Source: CALFUK01 sp964450495 | Lineage (GTDB): Bacteria > Bacteroidota > Bacteroidia > Chitinophagales > Saprospiraceae | NCBI GenBank assembly: GCA_964450495.1 | Contig: CAYVFU010000011.1 | Coordinates: forward strand, 7,869-71,868 | Direction: 5' to 3' | DNA length: 64,000 nt | Shown: piece by piece, positions 17,847 to 27,261 of the stretch | Layout of the letters: the number at the start of each line of letters is the position of its first letter | Numbering within the stretch: the first letter of the stretch is position 1 | Position numbers and translations under genes: made by a program | Notes under the pieces: model-generated | What the model was told of the DNA's origin: nothing | Database searches by the model: none | The model's input: only the letters and a program-made list of their open reading frames with translations

Positions 17847-18443
17847 TTAACGGAGATTAGCACCTATCAAATTAAGAAACTCATTTCTTGTTTCCACATT
17901 TTTAAATTCTCCAGTGAATGCAGATGTCGTTGTCACAGAATTTTGCTTTTGAACACCTCTCATCATCATACACATGTGAGCAGCTTCCATGACAACAGCT
18001 ACTCCATGTGGATTGAGCGTATCTTGGATAGCATTCAACACCTCATGTGTCAATCTCTCTTGGACTTGAAGACGTCTTGCGTAAGCATCAACTATTCGAG
18101 GTATTTTACTCAATCCTACGATGTAACCATTCGGAATATATGCGACGTGGGCTTTCCCAAAAAATGGTAATATATGATGTTCACATAAAGAGTAAACTTC
18201 AATATCTTTAACAATCACCATTTCACTATAATCCTCTTTAAATAAAGCACTTTTAAGGATCTGAGTAGGATCAATTTCATAGCCTTGGGTAAGGAATTGC
18301 ATTGCTTTTGCTGCCCTTTCTGGAGTCTTGACTAACCCCTCTCTGCTTTTGTTTTCGCCCAATAAATCCAGAACATCTGAAAAATTCGTTTTCAATTTAG
18401 CAGTCGTTTCCACATCGTAAGACTCCACTTTTTTGTAACCCAT
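17847..18443 (-). CDS. folE: GTP cyclohydrolase I
   Basis: FolE converts GTP to dihydroneopterin triphosphate, the first step of folate/tetrahydropterin synthesis. The 198-residue protein shows the zinc and active-site motifs SLCEHHILPFFGKAHV, YIPNGYIVGLSKIPRIVD, LQVQERLTHEV and HMCMMMRGVQKQNS with Cys and His in the expected places. First gene of a leftward run (folE-fabD-yqgE-ABC-F-Nudix-like-purC). A good -7 element lies 74 bases upstream (18517-18524). Confidence 0.97.
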   Translation of the reverse strand: MGYKKVESYDVETTAKLKTNFSDVLDLLGENKSREGLVKTPERAAKAMQFLTQGYEIDPTQILKSALFKEDYSEMVIVKDIEVYSLCEHHILPFFGKAHVAYIPNGYIVGLSKIPRIVDAYARRLQVQERLTHEVLNAIQDTLNPHGVAVVMEAAHMCMMMRGVQKQNSVTTTSAFTGEFKNVETRNEFLNLIGANLR

Positions 18444-18516
18444 AAATATGATCTGTAATTAAAATTCTTGATTTCAAAGTCAATAGAAATTATTTGAAAT
18501 CACAATAAAATCATGG

Positions 18517-18549
18517 CAAAAGTAACGGATTCCTTATGATTAAGTTCAA
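18517..18549 (-). promoter_or_regulatory. Putative promoter of the folE run
   Basis: On the minus strand, TACTTTTG (18524-18517) fits the Bacteroidota -7 consensus TAnnTTTG. A TTG (18549-18547) lies 22 bases upstream in the -33 position, slightly more than the usual 19-21 spacing. Placement 74 bases before the folE ATG is reasonable. Read by eye only. Confidence 0.45.
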
Positions 18550-18595
18550 GTTTGTAGAATCATTTATAATTTGATTGTTGTAATACTTTTTTTGA

Positions 18596-19789
18596 ATGTT
18601 ATTGTTGTATCAACTATTTGCTAATTCTATACGAGCTTTCATCAAGTTTTGGGGAATATTCTCCTCTAAAAAGAAGGAATTGGTTGAGCAGAGATCAACA
18701 TATAAAAAAAAGACTAGTCTACTTCCTACCCTTTGGTTTCATGCCTCTTCCTATGGAGAATTTGAAGGTATACTGCCAATTATTATTGAAGCAAAACAAG
18801 AAGGAAATCACTTTATATTATGTAGTTTTTTTTCACCTTCTGGGTATGAACCACTAAAAGATGATCACTTGTTAGATCAAGTTGTATATGCGCCTTTTGA
18901 TGTAAAAAAAGATGTGGATCACTTTTTACAAGAGTTTGCGCCTGCCAGTCTGATTGTTTCGCAAAACGACTTTTGGCCTCAAATGATCCGTTCGTGCATC
19001 AACAAGCAAATTCCAGTATATTTTGTAGGAACATATCTACGGTCAAACCACTGGTGGTTAAAGACTTATGGTAGACCATTAACCTCAATCTTAAAGGATG
19101 TTTCTGGCATATATTTACAAGATAAAGAGTCTTATGACTTACTAACTAATGCTGGATTTGTAAACTGCAAAGTAACTGGAAATCCTAGGATTGATCAGGT
19201 CATCCAAAACGCAGAAGAAAATAAAGCTTATCCAATTTTAGAAGAATATTCTAAACGGAAAACACTAATGGTTTGCGGGAGTACACTAGCAAAAGATGAC
19301 ACCATCATACTAGAAGCTATTGAAAAGTTGGAACATGTAAATATTCTAATTGTACCTCACGAACCATTTACATTTGATGATAACCAACTAAGTAAGTTTG
19401 CATGGATTAGATATTCAGAAATTGAAAAAATTTGTCCTCCTGACATTCGGATTATACTGTTAGACACACTTGGTGATTTGAAATATGTATACCGCTATGC
19501 AAAAATGGCATACGTGGGCGGTGGTTTTGACGCTGGTGTCCATAGTGTACTTGAGCCTGCTGTATTCAACATTCCACTAATCTCCGGCCCTAATATTCGA
19601 AAATTTAAGAGTGCAGTAGAATTACAAGATCTAAACTGCTTAACCATTGTAGAGAACAAAGAAGCATTAATAAAGGCGATAAACACCTTGAACGATCAAA
19701 ACAATCAACATCTATCAACGACTCTATCTCAGTACATTAGTACAAACCAAGGGGCAAGCAAGCAGATTTGGGAATCTATGCGTTTATAA
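18596..19789 (+). CDS. waaA: 3-deoxy-D-manno-octulosonic acid transferase
   Basis: WaaA/KdtA adds Kdo to lipid A precursor at the inner membrane. The 397-residue protein has an N-terminal membrane-associating stretch, LPTLWFHASSYGEFEGILPI (usual WxHxxSvGE motif with Ala/Tyr changes), the linker FVGTYLRSNHWW, and the C-terminal GT-B domain with VCGSTLAKDDTIIL and YVGGGFDAGVHSVLEPAV, which is the family signature for CMP-Kdo binding. Divergent from folE with a 152-base shared control region. Its presence implies an outer membrane with Kdo-type lipopolysaccharide. Confidence 0.93.
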   Translation: MLLLYQLFANSIRAFIKFWGIFSSKKKELVEQRSTYKKKTSLLPTLWFHASSYGEFEGILPIIIEAKQEGNHFILCSFFSPSGYEPLKDDHLLDQVVYAPFDVKKDVDHFLQEFAPASLIVSQNDFWPQMIRSCINKQIPVYFVGTYLRSNHWWLKTYGRPLTSILKDVSGIYLQDKESYDLLTNAGFVNCKVTGNPRIDQVIQNAEENKAYPILEEYSKRKTLMVCGSTLAKDDTIILEAIEKLEHVNILIVPHEPFTFDDNQLSKFAWIRYSEIEKICPPDIRIILLDTLGDLKYVYRYAKMAYVGGGFDAGVHSVLEPAVFNIPLISGPNIRKFKSAVELQDLNCLTIVENKEALIKAINTLNDQNNQHLSTTLSQYISTNQGASKQIWESMRL

Positions 19790-19899
19790 TTAAGATGTCG
19801 TACATGTTAAAAACTTAATTCTATTTTGTAGAATTGGTCGTGATTCCTCAGGATTTATTATATTTTGAGTTATCTATTATTGAACAGAAATTATTTTTT

Positions 19900-22275
19900 A
19901 TGAAGCTAAATAGTTTACTACTTATATTTTTATTTACAATATCTGCTAGCTCTTTATTCTCACAGGCATTGAGTGAAAATTTTTCATTAATCGTTAGTGA
20001 ACCAGCTGGAATTGCAGGTTCATACGACATGAACGCCACTCATGTGTTTGGTCCTGGTCCTTGTGCAATTGGAACAGTCTCAGGTGAAGTTGTATTGGCA
20101 GCAGCAGGAGAAGATACCGAAGCCTGTGAAAATGTAGTAGCTCTAGGATTAGATGTTGATGGTAAAATAGCACTGATCGATCGTGGTAGTTGTGATTTTA
20201 TTGAAAAAGTAAATGTCGTTCAGCAATTTGGTGCGATAGCTGCAATTATCTGTAATAATGTAGAAAATGATACTTTATTTACATTTGGCGCCAGTGAGGA
20301 AAGTCTCGCAGCCATAAACATAACTATACCCACATTTTCAATGAGACTCAGAGATTGTACTACCTTAAAAACTGAAATTGCTGGAGGAATTACAGCGGTA
20401 GCAGAACGTCTTCCTGTAGGATTTATTGATGATAACAGTGATGATGAGGTGTTTTGGAGCGAAGACTTTGCAGGTGGTTTTAATGGGTGGACTCCAGAAG
20501 GTCTTTTTTGTGGCAATGGACAAGATCCCGGAGGTGCCTTATGGCAATGGAGATCTGGAGGAAGACTGGGTGAAGGAAGATTTACAAATCCTGCAACAGA
20601 AATGATTTCAAAAAGTGCCTGTGATGGATTTATAGTTTTTGACTCAGACTTTCTAGATAATGCAGGAACGGATATGTTCACCGATGCAGATGCAGGTATT
20701 GTTGGAGCAGGTGATTGTACCACACCTCATGAAGGAATTATAACTTCTCCATCGATAGATTTATCGGCTACGGGAGCAGCAGCGGGTGATTTTATAGGGT
20801 TGAAATTTTCTCAGACAGGACGTCAATTTTTATCCACATTTTTAGTGGAATGGAGTACGGATGGTGGTACGACATGGGACGAAAGAGAAGTCAATAACGA
20901 AGTTGAAGCAAATGATGTGTTTGGAAATATTCAAAGATTCCCATTGTCAGGCGTAACAAGCAGTGATAATTTAATTCTTAGATTCAGATTCTTCCAAGAC
21001 TATTACACATGGGGCATTGATGATGTTGAACTTATAAAATTTGTAGGTATCAATGCGCAAATAGAAAATACCTTTTACACGCCACTTTCAGCTATTGTGC
21101 CAATCACTCACGCAGACGCAGATACCTTTGCTTTCTCTACAGATGTCATTAATAATGGTGCCGAACCAATAGATGTACGTTTGGATATTGAAGTTGTGAA
21201 AGTACTTTCTAGTTTAGTTGTACATACTGATGAAGCGACAGAAACTGGAATTCCAGCGGGTGATACTGTTACAGTAACAGTAGAAGATCTTTGGGTTCCA
21301 AATGAAATCGACACTGGAGCATACAGGATTGATTATGATTTAACCGTCTTAAATGGCAATGAAGCTGACACTGGCGACAACAGTGAATCATTCTTTTTCG
21401 CCATTTCTGAAGGTGAATTTGGAAAGGCTTTAGGCATTGATGTAACTGCACTTCCATATAGAGCATCAGAAGATGATCAATGGGGTCTTGGAGCTGTCTT
21501 TCCTACCGCAAATGGCGTTGGCAGATTTGCAGCTGAAGAAATAAACTTTTCTGTTTTTACTCCAGACGGGGCTACTTTACAGAATTTCATAGCTGAAGTT
21601 GCCCTATTAAAAATGGTGGCTACTGACCTTGGCCCCTTACCAAATGATTTTGACAGACAAAACAATTCCTACTTAAGTCATCCAAACTTAGAAGTTGTTT
21701 TTCAGACTACTCATGTATTCTCGGCAAATGATAATATAGAAAATGTAACAATTGATCTATCTGGTCAAGGCATAGATCCGTTAGAAGCAGGCACTAGATA
21801 TGTAGTGATGGTTTTCTTTGATGACAACAATACAAGTTCGATAGGTAGCCCTAACAATGACTTATTCTTGCTTGCAGATGATAGTACTCCTATGTCGGGA
21901 ACTCTGTTGTACTTACCAGACAGAAGCCCATCATGGTTTACAGGATTCACTGGATTCACGCCAGCTCCTTTGATCTCTTTAGGAATCGCACTTACTTCTC
22001 CTGTAGATGAAGTGGCGCTTCCTGATGAAGTGTTCAAAGCATTTCCAAATCCAGCACATGACTTCATTAACGCACAACTTGATTTTCAAGAGCCTACAGA
22101 TGTAAGTTTGATCATCGCCAATATTGAAGGGCGTATCCTTTCTGTTCAAAATGAAAATTCAGTAACAAAGAGAGATGTTCAACTGGATGTATCGATTATA
22201 CCAAATGGTACATACTTATTAAGAGTCGCTACGAACGAGGGTACTAAAACAACGCAAATAATAGTACAGCACTAA
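19900..22275 (+). CDS. Secreted PA-domain protein with T9SS sorting domain
   Basis: The 791-residue protein starts at ATG 19900 with a signal peptide (MKLNSLLLIFLFTISASSLF); an open frame reaches further upstream to 19834 but has no signal there. Residues about 40-165 form a protease-associated (PA) domain, with VVALGLDVDGKIALIDRG and CDFIEKVNVVQQFGAIAAII. A jelly-roll-like region (WSEDFAGGFNGWTPEG) and repeats of beta-sandwich follow. The C-terminus (AFPNPAHDFINAQL, then NGTYLLRVATNEG) is a type A T9SS sorting domain, so it should be exported through the Por system and held at the surface or released. No protease catalytic motif is visible. Confidence 0.85.
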   Translation: MKLNSLLLIFLFTISASSLFSQALSENFSLIVSEPAGIAGSYDMNATHVFGPGPCAIGTVSGEVVLAAAGEDTEACENVVALGLDVDGKIALIDRGSCDFIEKVNVVQQFGAIAAIICNNVENDTLFTFGASEESLAAINITIPTFSMRLRDCTTLKTEIAGGITAVAERLPVGFIDDNSDDEVFWSEDFAGGFNGWTPEGLFCGNGQDPGGALWQWRSGGRLGEGRFTNPATEMISKSACDGFIVFDSDFLDNAGTDMFTDADAGIVGAGDCTTPHEGIITSPSIDLSATGAAAGDFIGLKFSQTGRQFLSTFLVEWSTDGGTTWDEREVNNEVEANDVFGNIQRFPLSGVTSSDNLILRFRFFQDYYTWGIDDVELIKFVGINAQIENTFYTPLSAIVPITHADADTFAFSTDVINNGAEPIDVRLDIEVVKVLSSLVVHTDEATETGIPAGDTVTVTVEDLWVPNEIDTGAYRIDYDLTVLNGNEADTGDNSESFFFAISEGEFGKALGIDVTALPYRASEDDQWGLGAVFPTANGVGRFAAEEINFSVFTPDGATLQNFIAEVALLKMVATDLGPLPNDFDRQNNSYLSHPNLEVVFQTTHVFSANDNIENVTIDLSGQGIDPLEAGTRYVVMVFFDDNNTSSIGSPNNDLFLLADDSTPMSGTLLYLPDRSPSWFTGFTGFTPAPLISLGIALTSPVDEVALPDEVFKAFPNPAHDFINAQLDFQEPTDVSLIIANIEGRILSVQNENSVTKRDVQLDVSIIPNGTYLLRVATNEGTKTTQIIVQH

Positions 22276-22288
22276 AAATTATTATAAG

Positions 22289-22335
22289 CCGATCCCAATC
22301 AAAATGAATTGGGGTCGGTTTTCTCTTTCTACTTT
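22289..22335 (+). terminator. Rho-independent terminator after the PA-domain gene
   Basis: CCGATCCCAAT (22289-22299) pairs with ATTGGGGTCGG (22308-22318) with one G-T pair and an 8-base loop, followed by a T-rich run. It begins 13 bases after the stop codon. Confidence 0.8.
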
Positions 22336-22354
22336 TTTGGTATATCACTGAGGA

Positions 22355-22388
22355 GAGACGCCTTCAGAGACGGGCGAGACGCCTTCAG
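22355..22388. repeat. Two copies of a 13-bp direct repeat, 21-bp period
   Basis: GAGACGCCTTCAG occurs at 22355-22367 and again at 22376-22388 with GC-rich DNA between them, in the gap between the terminator and the 3' end of cca. It is more GC-rich than its surroundings. No function is apparent. Confidence 0.6.
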
Positions 22389-22409
22389 TTTCGTGTGATG
22401 TGAGATGGT

Positions 22410-23840
22410 TTACTGACGGGCTACTGAAAATCCCAACTCCTCACCTTTTTGAAGCATATAGCTTTTTGCTTCTTCAAAAGAATTTTTGATGTGGCCATCG
22501 AGAATTGCTTCTCGGATTGAATCTTTGATGATTCCCACTTCTCGGCAAGGTTGCATATTGAAGGTTTTCATGATAAACTCACCGGTAATAGGCGGTTGCC
22601 AATTTCTGATTTTATCCTTCTCTTCTACTTCAATAAGTTTTTTCTTGACTGTCTCGTAGTTCTTTTTGATTCGAGCTACTTTCTTTTCGTTCTTTGAGGT
22701 AACGTCAGCATTGCACAATGTCAACAAGTCGTCAATATCTTCACCTGCATCAAACAAGAGTCTCCTAATTGCTGAATCCGTAATGTCTTCATGTGTTAGA
22801 CTAATTGGTCGTAGGTGCAGCCTTACCAACTTTTGTACATACTTCATTTTCACGTCAAGTGGCAAGCTCATTCGTTTGAATATTTTTGGCACCCATCGTG
22901 CACCGACGACTTCATGTCCATGAAATGTCCATCCGTGGTTGGGATCAAATCGCTTTGTCGGAGGTTTTGCTATATCATGAAGAAGTGTAGCCCAAAGAAG
23001 CCAAATGTTTTTATTTGTCTTTGTGGCTTTTGCCACATTATCCACCACTTGCAAGGTGTGGTAAAAGTTATCTTTATGTCCTTTACCATCCCTATATTCC
23101 ACACCATGTAATGCTGCAAGTTCAGGGAGAACTAAATCGAGAAGTTTAGTTTCATGCAACAACTTCAATCCAATAGACGGTTGATCAGATAACAGTATTT
23201 TATTAAACTCTGTGGTGATTCTTTCATTCGAAACAATGCCTATACGAAATCGATATTTTTCAATCGCCTCTAATGTTTCTGGATGAACTACAAAACCCAA
23301 TTGTGAGGCAAACCGAATTGCTCTCATCATACGCAATGGATCATCCGAAAAGGTTTTACCTGGTTCCAATGGAGTTTGAATGTTTTTCTTTTCGATATCG
23401 TATATGCCTCCAAATGGATCTATGATGTGTCCAAAATCTTGTTTGTTTAGTGAGACTGCCATTGCGTTAATGGTAAAATCTCTTCTGTTCTGGTCATCCT
23501 CCAAGCTCCCCTCTTCGACTACCGGTTTACGGGAATCGTGATTATATGATTCTTTACGAGCACCCACAAATTCTATTTCCAGATCCTTGTGTTTGATCAT
23601 TGCAGTACCAAATCGGCGATACACTGCAATTCTTGGTATAGGCCTTAACTTAGCAGCCAATGCTTCTGCAAGTCTTATTCCACTCCCTACACAGACAATA
23701 TCAATGTCTTTAGATTCACGAGCAAGAATACGATCTCTGACATAACCACCTACGACATAAGCTGGATAGCCTAACTCCTCAGCTGTAATTGAAATGAGTT
23801 CAAAGATTTTCCTTTCGTATGGTTTAATGTTAAATACCAT
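22410..23840 (-). CDS. cca: CCA tRNA nucleotidyltransferase with HD domain
   Basis: The 476-residue protein belongs to the class II nucleotidyltransferase family that adds or repairs the CCA end of tRNA. The head has VVGGYVRDRILARESKDIDI (the G[SG]-like and DxD region), then RRFGTAMIKH and RRDFTINAMAVSL. An HD phosphohydrolase-like domain follows (LLWATLLHDIAKPPTKR, with HDIAKP metal motif). Its ATG at 23840 directly abuts the dusB stop (23841), in a gapless leftward unit lysC-dusB-cca. Confidence 0.93.
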   Translation of the reverse strand: MVFNIKPYERKIFELISITAEELGYPAYVVGGYVRDRILARESKDIDIVCVGSGIRLAEALAAKLRPIPRIAVYRRFGTAMIKHKDLEIEFVGARKESYNHDSRKPVVEEGSLEDDQNRRDFTINAMAVSLNKQDFGHIIDPFGGIYDIEKKNIQTPLEPGKTFSDDPLRMMRAIRFASQLGFVVHPETLEAIEKYRFRIGIVSNERITTEFNKILLSDQPSIGLKLLHETKLLDLVLPELAALHGVEYRDGKGHKDNFYHTLQVVDNVAKATKTNKNIWLLWATLLHDIAKPPTKRFDPNHGWTFHGHEVVGARWVPKIFKRMSLPLDVKMKYVQKLVRLHLRPISLTHEDITDSAIRRLLFDAGEDIDDLLTLCNADVTSKNEKKVARIKKNYETVKKKLIEVEEKDKIRNWQPPITGEFIMKTFNMQPCREVGIIKDSIREAILDGHIKNSFEEAKSYMLQKGEELGFSVARQ

Positions 23841-24836
23841 TCAGATCAAACTTACTTCTTTAGAATAGATTTCTTCTATTTGATCTAAAATTTCAAACAG
23901 TATAGTAGGATCAAGTTCTGTAACAAGCTTACTTCTATAATACTTGATGTTTCGAAGTCCTTTAAAATAATTGGTGTAGTGCCTTCTCATTTCTAATATC
24001 CCTAACCTTTCTCCTTTCCACTCAATGCTGTGTGTCAAATGTTGCTTGGCAGCAGCTACTCTTTCTTGCAATGTAGGAGGGGCAATGATCTCGCCTGTTT
24101 CAACGTAAGCTTTTATTTCTCTAAATATCCAAGGATAGCCGATACTAGCTCGACCAATCATAATGCCATCTACGCCATATCTGTTTTTATATTCTACTGC
24201 TTTCTGGGGAGAATCAATATCTCCATTTCCAAAAATAGGAATGTGTACTCTAGGGTTTTCCTTTATTTTACCGATAAGGCTCCAATCTGCTTCGCCTTTA
24301 TACATCTGCTTTCTTGTCCTACCGTGAATGCTTAGCGCCTTAATACCAATATCCTGTAATCGCTCGGCTACTTCTTCAATGTATTGTGTGTTGCTGTCCC
24401 AACCTAATCTGGTCTTAACCGTGACTGGCAAAGAAGTGGATTTAACAATCTCATCTGTCAGCTTGACCATGCGATCAATGTCTTGCAATATGCCAGCTCC
24501 AGCCATTTTACAAACTACTTTTTTGACAGGGCATCCATAATTGATGTCTAACACTTCTGGTTGTGCTTCCTCCACGATCTCAGCTGCCCGTTTCATAGAT
24601 TCTATATTGGCTCCAAAAATCTGGATCCCTATGGGTCTTTCTTCTTCGTAAATGTCTAGCTTTTGCACACTTTTAGTTGCATCTCGAATGAGGCCTTCTA
24701 CTGAGATGAATTCAGTATACATCATGTCACAGCCATTTGCTTTGCAAAGTGCTCTAAAGGGAGGGTCACTCACATCTTCCATGGGCGCAAGTAACAACGG
24801 AAAATCTCCAAGATCTATGTCTGCTATTTTCGCCAT
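23841..24836 (-). CDS. dusB: tRNA-dihydrouridine synthase
   Basis: The 331-residue flavoenzyme reduces uridine to dihydrouridine in the tRNA D-loop. Motifs: LLLAPMEDVSDPPFRALC at the N-terminus (FMN binding), DINYGCPVKKVVCKMAGAG with the catalytic Cys in the usual loop, VTVKTRLGWD, LSIHGRTRKQMYKGEADW, and GNGDIDSPQKA, GIMIGRASIGYPWIF for phosphate binding. Length and layout fit the DusB group. It abuts lysC upstream and cca downstream with no intergenic bases. Confidence 0.95.
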   Translation of the reverse strand: MAKIADIDLGDFPLLLAPMEDVSDPPFRALCKANGCDMMYTEFISVEGLIRDATKSVQKLDIYEEERPIGIQIFGANIESMKRAAEIVEEAQPEVLDINYGCPVKKVVCKMAGAGILQDIDRMVKLTDEIVKSTSLPVTVKTRLGWDSNTQYIEEVAERLQDIGIKALSIHGRTRKQMYKGEADWSLIGKIKENPRVHIPIFGNGDIDSPQKAVEYKNRYGVDGIMIGRASIGYPWIFREIKAYVETGEIIAPPTLQERVAAAKQHLTHSIEWKGERLGILEMRRHYTNYFKGLRNIKYYRSKLVTELDPTILFEILDQIEEIYSKEVSLI

Positions 24837-26120
24837 TTATTTTCTTTTGACTACAGGTACATTTTTGACCACCATTTGAATAGTATTACTCAATCTCTCT
24901 TCAAACAACACGATTTTTCCCTTTTTGAGTTCATCAACGACTTGCTGATTAAAGTGCCGGACAGTAATCAACTCCTGACCACGATCAACCACCACTTTAA
25001 ATTCGCTTGCCAGATCTTCTTTTAATGCATTCAATTTTTGAAGATTCTCGTGTGTACATATTGTAAAACTGATGGCCGTATTCCTCATCATGTTTACTTT
25101 GATTCTATGTTTGGTAAACAAATCAAATAATCGACTTAGGTGATGCTCTGCCACAAAGGAAAAATCTTTTGTGGAGAAATGAATAAGCGCTTGATTATCT
25201 TCTACGACAATAACAGGAGGATAATTTAATTCGACCTCATCCGAAATCATAGTCCCATCACCTTCTGGATGGATGAATGACCGTACATGAAGAGGAATAC
25301 TTTTGTTTTGAATTGGCTTTATTGTTTTAGGATGTATAACCTTTGCTCCATAGTAGGTCATCTCAATAGCTTCTTTGTATGAGAGACGATCAATTTTAGT
25401 TAGATTTTCAAATCGTCTTGGGTCGCCTGTAAGAATGCCCGGTACATCTTTCCATATACTCATTGATTCTGCATCCAAGCAAAAGGAGAAAATAGAAGCT
25501 GTATAATCCGAACCTTCTCTTCCGAGAGTGGTGGTCATACCTGCTGTAGATCTGCCGATGAAGCCTTGTGTAATCACAACGTCACTGTTCTCAAACAAAT
25601 CATTGACCGTTTGTTGGATATTGCTTTGTGTTTGCTTCCAATCTACATCTCCTTCTCTATGTGTGCTGTCTGTTTGAATCACATCTCTAGCATCAAGCCA
25701 ACTCGCTTTAATCCCCTGTTGTTGCAGATAATGAAACACGATTTTTGTTGAAGCAAGTTCTCCGCAAGAAACGACTTGATCATAATCCAAATCAAAATTG
25801 GATTTGTCCGATTGTTGTAAGTGAGAAGAGGCTGAATCAAATATTGTCATTAATTCAGCCAAAATTTCCTTTTCAGAATCAAACAATGCTATGACTTCTT
25901 TGGTATGATAATGCTTGACTTGGTCTAAAGAGGACTCCCCTTCTTCTTTTCCTTTTTCGTAATAGTTTTTAATGACTTTTTCTAATGCATTGGTCATTTT
26001 ACCCATTGCAGATATGACGACTAGCAACTTATTATTGCCATAAGTATGTATGATCGAACAAACATTCTTAATGTTATTTGCATCTCTAACAGAGGCTCCG
26101 CCAAATTTAAAAACTTTCAT
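24837..26120 (-). CDS. lysC: Aspartate kinase (monofunctional)
   Basis: Aspartate kinase phosphorylates aspartate at the start of lysine, threonine and methionine synthesis. The 427-residue protein has KFGGASVRDANNIKNV at the start, VVISAMGKMTNALEKV, the catalytic GFIGRSTAGMTTTLGREGSD and WKDVPGILTGDPR, and KVIHPKTIKP before the C-terminal ACT-like region. No homoserine dehydrogenase domain is fused. On the minus strand TACTTTTG (26142-26135) fits a -7 element, giving a very short leader of about 10 bases. The region between 26121 and 26263 also serves the divergent LysM gene. Confidence 0.95.
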   Translation of the reverse strand: MKVFKFGGASVRDANNIKNVCSIIHTYGNNKLLVVISAMGKMTNALEKVIKNYYEKGKEEGESSLDQVKHYHTKEVIALFDSEKEILAELMTIFDSASSHLQQSDKSNFDLDYDQVVSCGELASTKIVFHYLQQQGIKASWLDARDVIQTDSTHREGDVDWKQTQSNIQQTVNDLFENSDVVITQGFIGRSTAGMTTTLGREGSDYTASIFSFCLDAESMSIWKDVPGILTGDPRRFENLTKIDRLSYKEAIEMTYYGAKVIHPKTIKPIQNKSIPLHVRSFIHPEGDGTMISDEVELNYPPVIVVEDNQALIHFSTKDFSFVAEHHLSRLFDLFTKHRIKVNMMRNTAISFTICTHENLQKLNALKEDLASEFKVVVDRGQELITVRHFNQQVVDELKKGKIVLFEERLSNTIQMVVKNVPVVKRK

Positions 26121-26263
26121 ATGCTAAATAGGTGCAAAAGTAAGGACAAAAAACTGATCTGAAATGGAATTATTCAACTTGATTCACCGTTTCCTTGATG
26201 TATGTTGTTGAAAAAACAGCATTTTATCATTTATTCAAAATAAATAAAAAGTAAAACATCGTT

Positions 26264-26734
26264 ATGGGACTATTTTCATTCCTAAAAAATGCAGGTCGAA
26301 GTTTGAGAGAAGACAATTCAGAAGAAGCTGCTGAAGCCAAAGACAGACTGGTAGAGAAAAAGCTAATAGAAGTATTTTATGAGCATAAATTACCTATCAA
26401 TGACTTTTCAGTAGATGTAGATGATGACAAAGTGATTGTATACGGAACTGCAGATAATCAAGCGGATAAAGAAAAGGCGATTCTTGCCATTGGAAATGTG
26501 GATGGTATCGCCTCAGTTGACGATAGAATTTCAGTATTGGCTGCTCCTGAAGCACCTGCTGCTCCACAAGCAACATTCTATGAAGTACAAAGTGGAGATT
26601 CGTTGTCTAAAATAGCAAAGGCTCATTATGGAGATCCTATGAAATACATGGCGATTTTCGAAGCCAATCAACCGTTACTAAAAGATCCGAATATGATTTA
26701 TCCTGGTCAAATGCTCCGAATTCCAGCGTTATAA
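26264..26734 (+). CDS. kbp: BON-LysM protein, Kbp/YgaU-like
   Basis: The 156-residue protein starts MGLFSFLKNAGRSLR, has a BON domain in residues about 30-95 (DKVIVYGTADNQADKEKAI, VDGIASVDDRISV), and ends with a LysM domain (YEVQSGDSLSKIAKAHYGD to YPGQMLRIPAL). This domain order and length match E. coli Kbp (YgaU, 149 residues), a cytosolic potassium-binding protein. No signal peptide is visible, in agreement. Own terminator downstream at 26764. Confidence 0.88.
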   Translation: MGLFSFLKNAGRSLREDNSEEAAEAKDRLVEKKLIEVFYEHKLPINDFSVDVDDDKVIVYGTADNQADKEKAILAIGNVDGIASVDDRISVLAAPEAPAAPQATFYEVQSGDSLSKIAKAHYGDPMKYMAIFEANQPLLKDPNMIYPGQMLRIPAL

Positions 26735-26763
26735 GATAATCAAAAGAAGGCTAAAGAAAAGAA

Positions 26764-26801
26764 CCGTCTTATTTGTCATAACAGATAAGGCGGATTTTTT
26801 T
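26764..26801 (+). terminator. Rho-independent terminator after kbp
   Basis: CCGTCTTAT (26764-26772) pairs with ATAAGGCGG (26785-26793) with one wobble pair, followed by seven T. It lies 30 bases after the stop codon. Confidence 0.85.
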
Positions 26802-26858
26802 GTAAAAGTCTAGATAAAAAGGACTTTCTATGAAACACTGTGATTATCTTAGATTTAA

Positions 26859-27164
26859 ATGTTAAGACAAAAAACCATATCAATTGTACTTCTTCTTATC
26901 TTTTGTGCCAGTCTTAGCTCTACTTTGGTGCTAGGATCGAATGGTCTCCAAAATTCTGATGTAATCGTTGAATTGTTCGAACTTGAAGAGATGAATGATT
27001 ACAATGAAGACTCAGGAGAAGAAGAACGGACTAGTGAAGATGATTACAAATTAGACTGTGCTTATTTTATGGATGCATTTTGGCTTTCTGAGTCAGAAAC
27101 ATATGCATCAGATCATTATAGTGATATACCTACTTTGCTTTTTGTACCGCCCCCCGAGCGATAA
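26859..27164 (+). CDS. Small secreted acidic protein upstream of SulP
   Basis: A 101-residue frame from ATG 26859 starts with a signal peptide (MLRQKTISIVLLLIFCASLS). The mature part is acidic (about 20 Asp/Glu in the middle) with several Tyr and one Cys, and ends LLFVPPPER. I do not recognise a named family. It lies 97 bases upstream of a SulP transporter on the same strand. A proline-rich tail of this kind fits small exported peptides found beside Bacteroidota transport genes, but that is recollection, not proof. Gene status is likely but not certain. Confidence 0.5.
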   Translation: MLRQKTISIVLLLIFCASLSSTLVLGSNGLQNSDVIVELFELEEMNDYNEDSGEEERTSEDDYKLDCAYFMDAFWLSESETYASDHYSDIPTLLFVPPPER

Positions 27165-27261
27165 ATAATATTCACAACACAACTCTCTGTTTCGTCACTT
27201 TTTAATTATTTCTGATGCAGTTTTATAGAATTGCAAAGACAAAAAACTTTGAAAATTTACA

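Noticed and set aside
20220..20723. 167-codon minus-strand frame inside the PA-domain gene
   Set aside because: Antisense shadow; the plus-strand protein has a signal peptide, PA domain and T9SS end.
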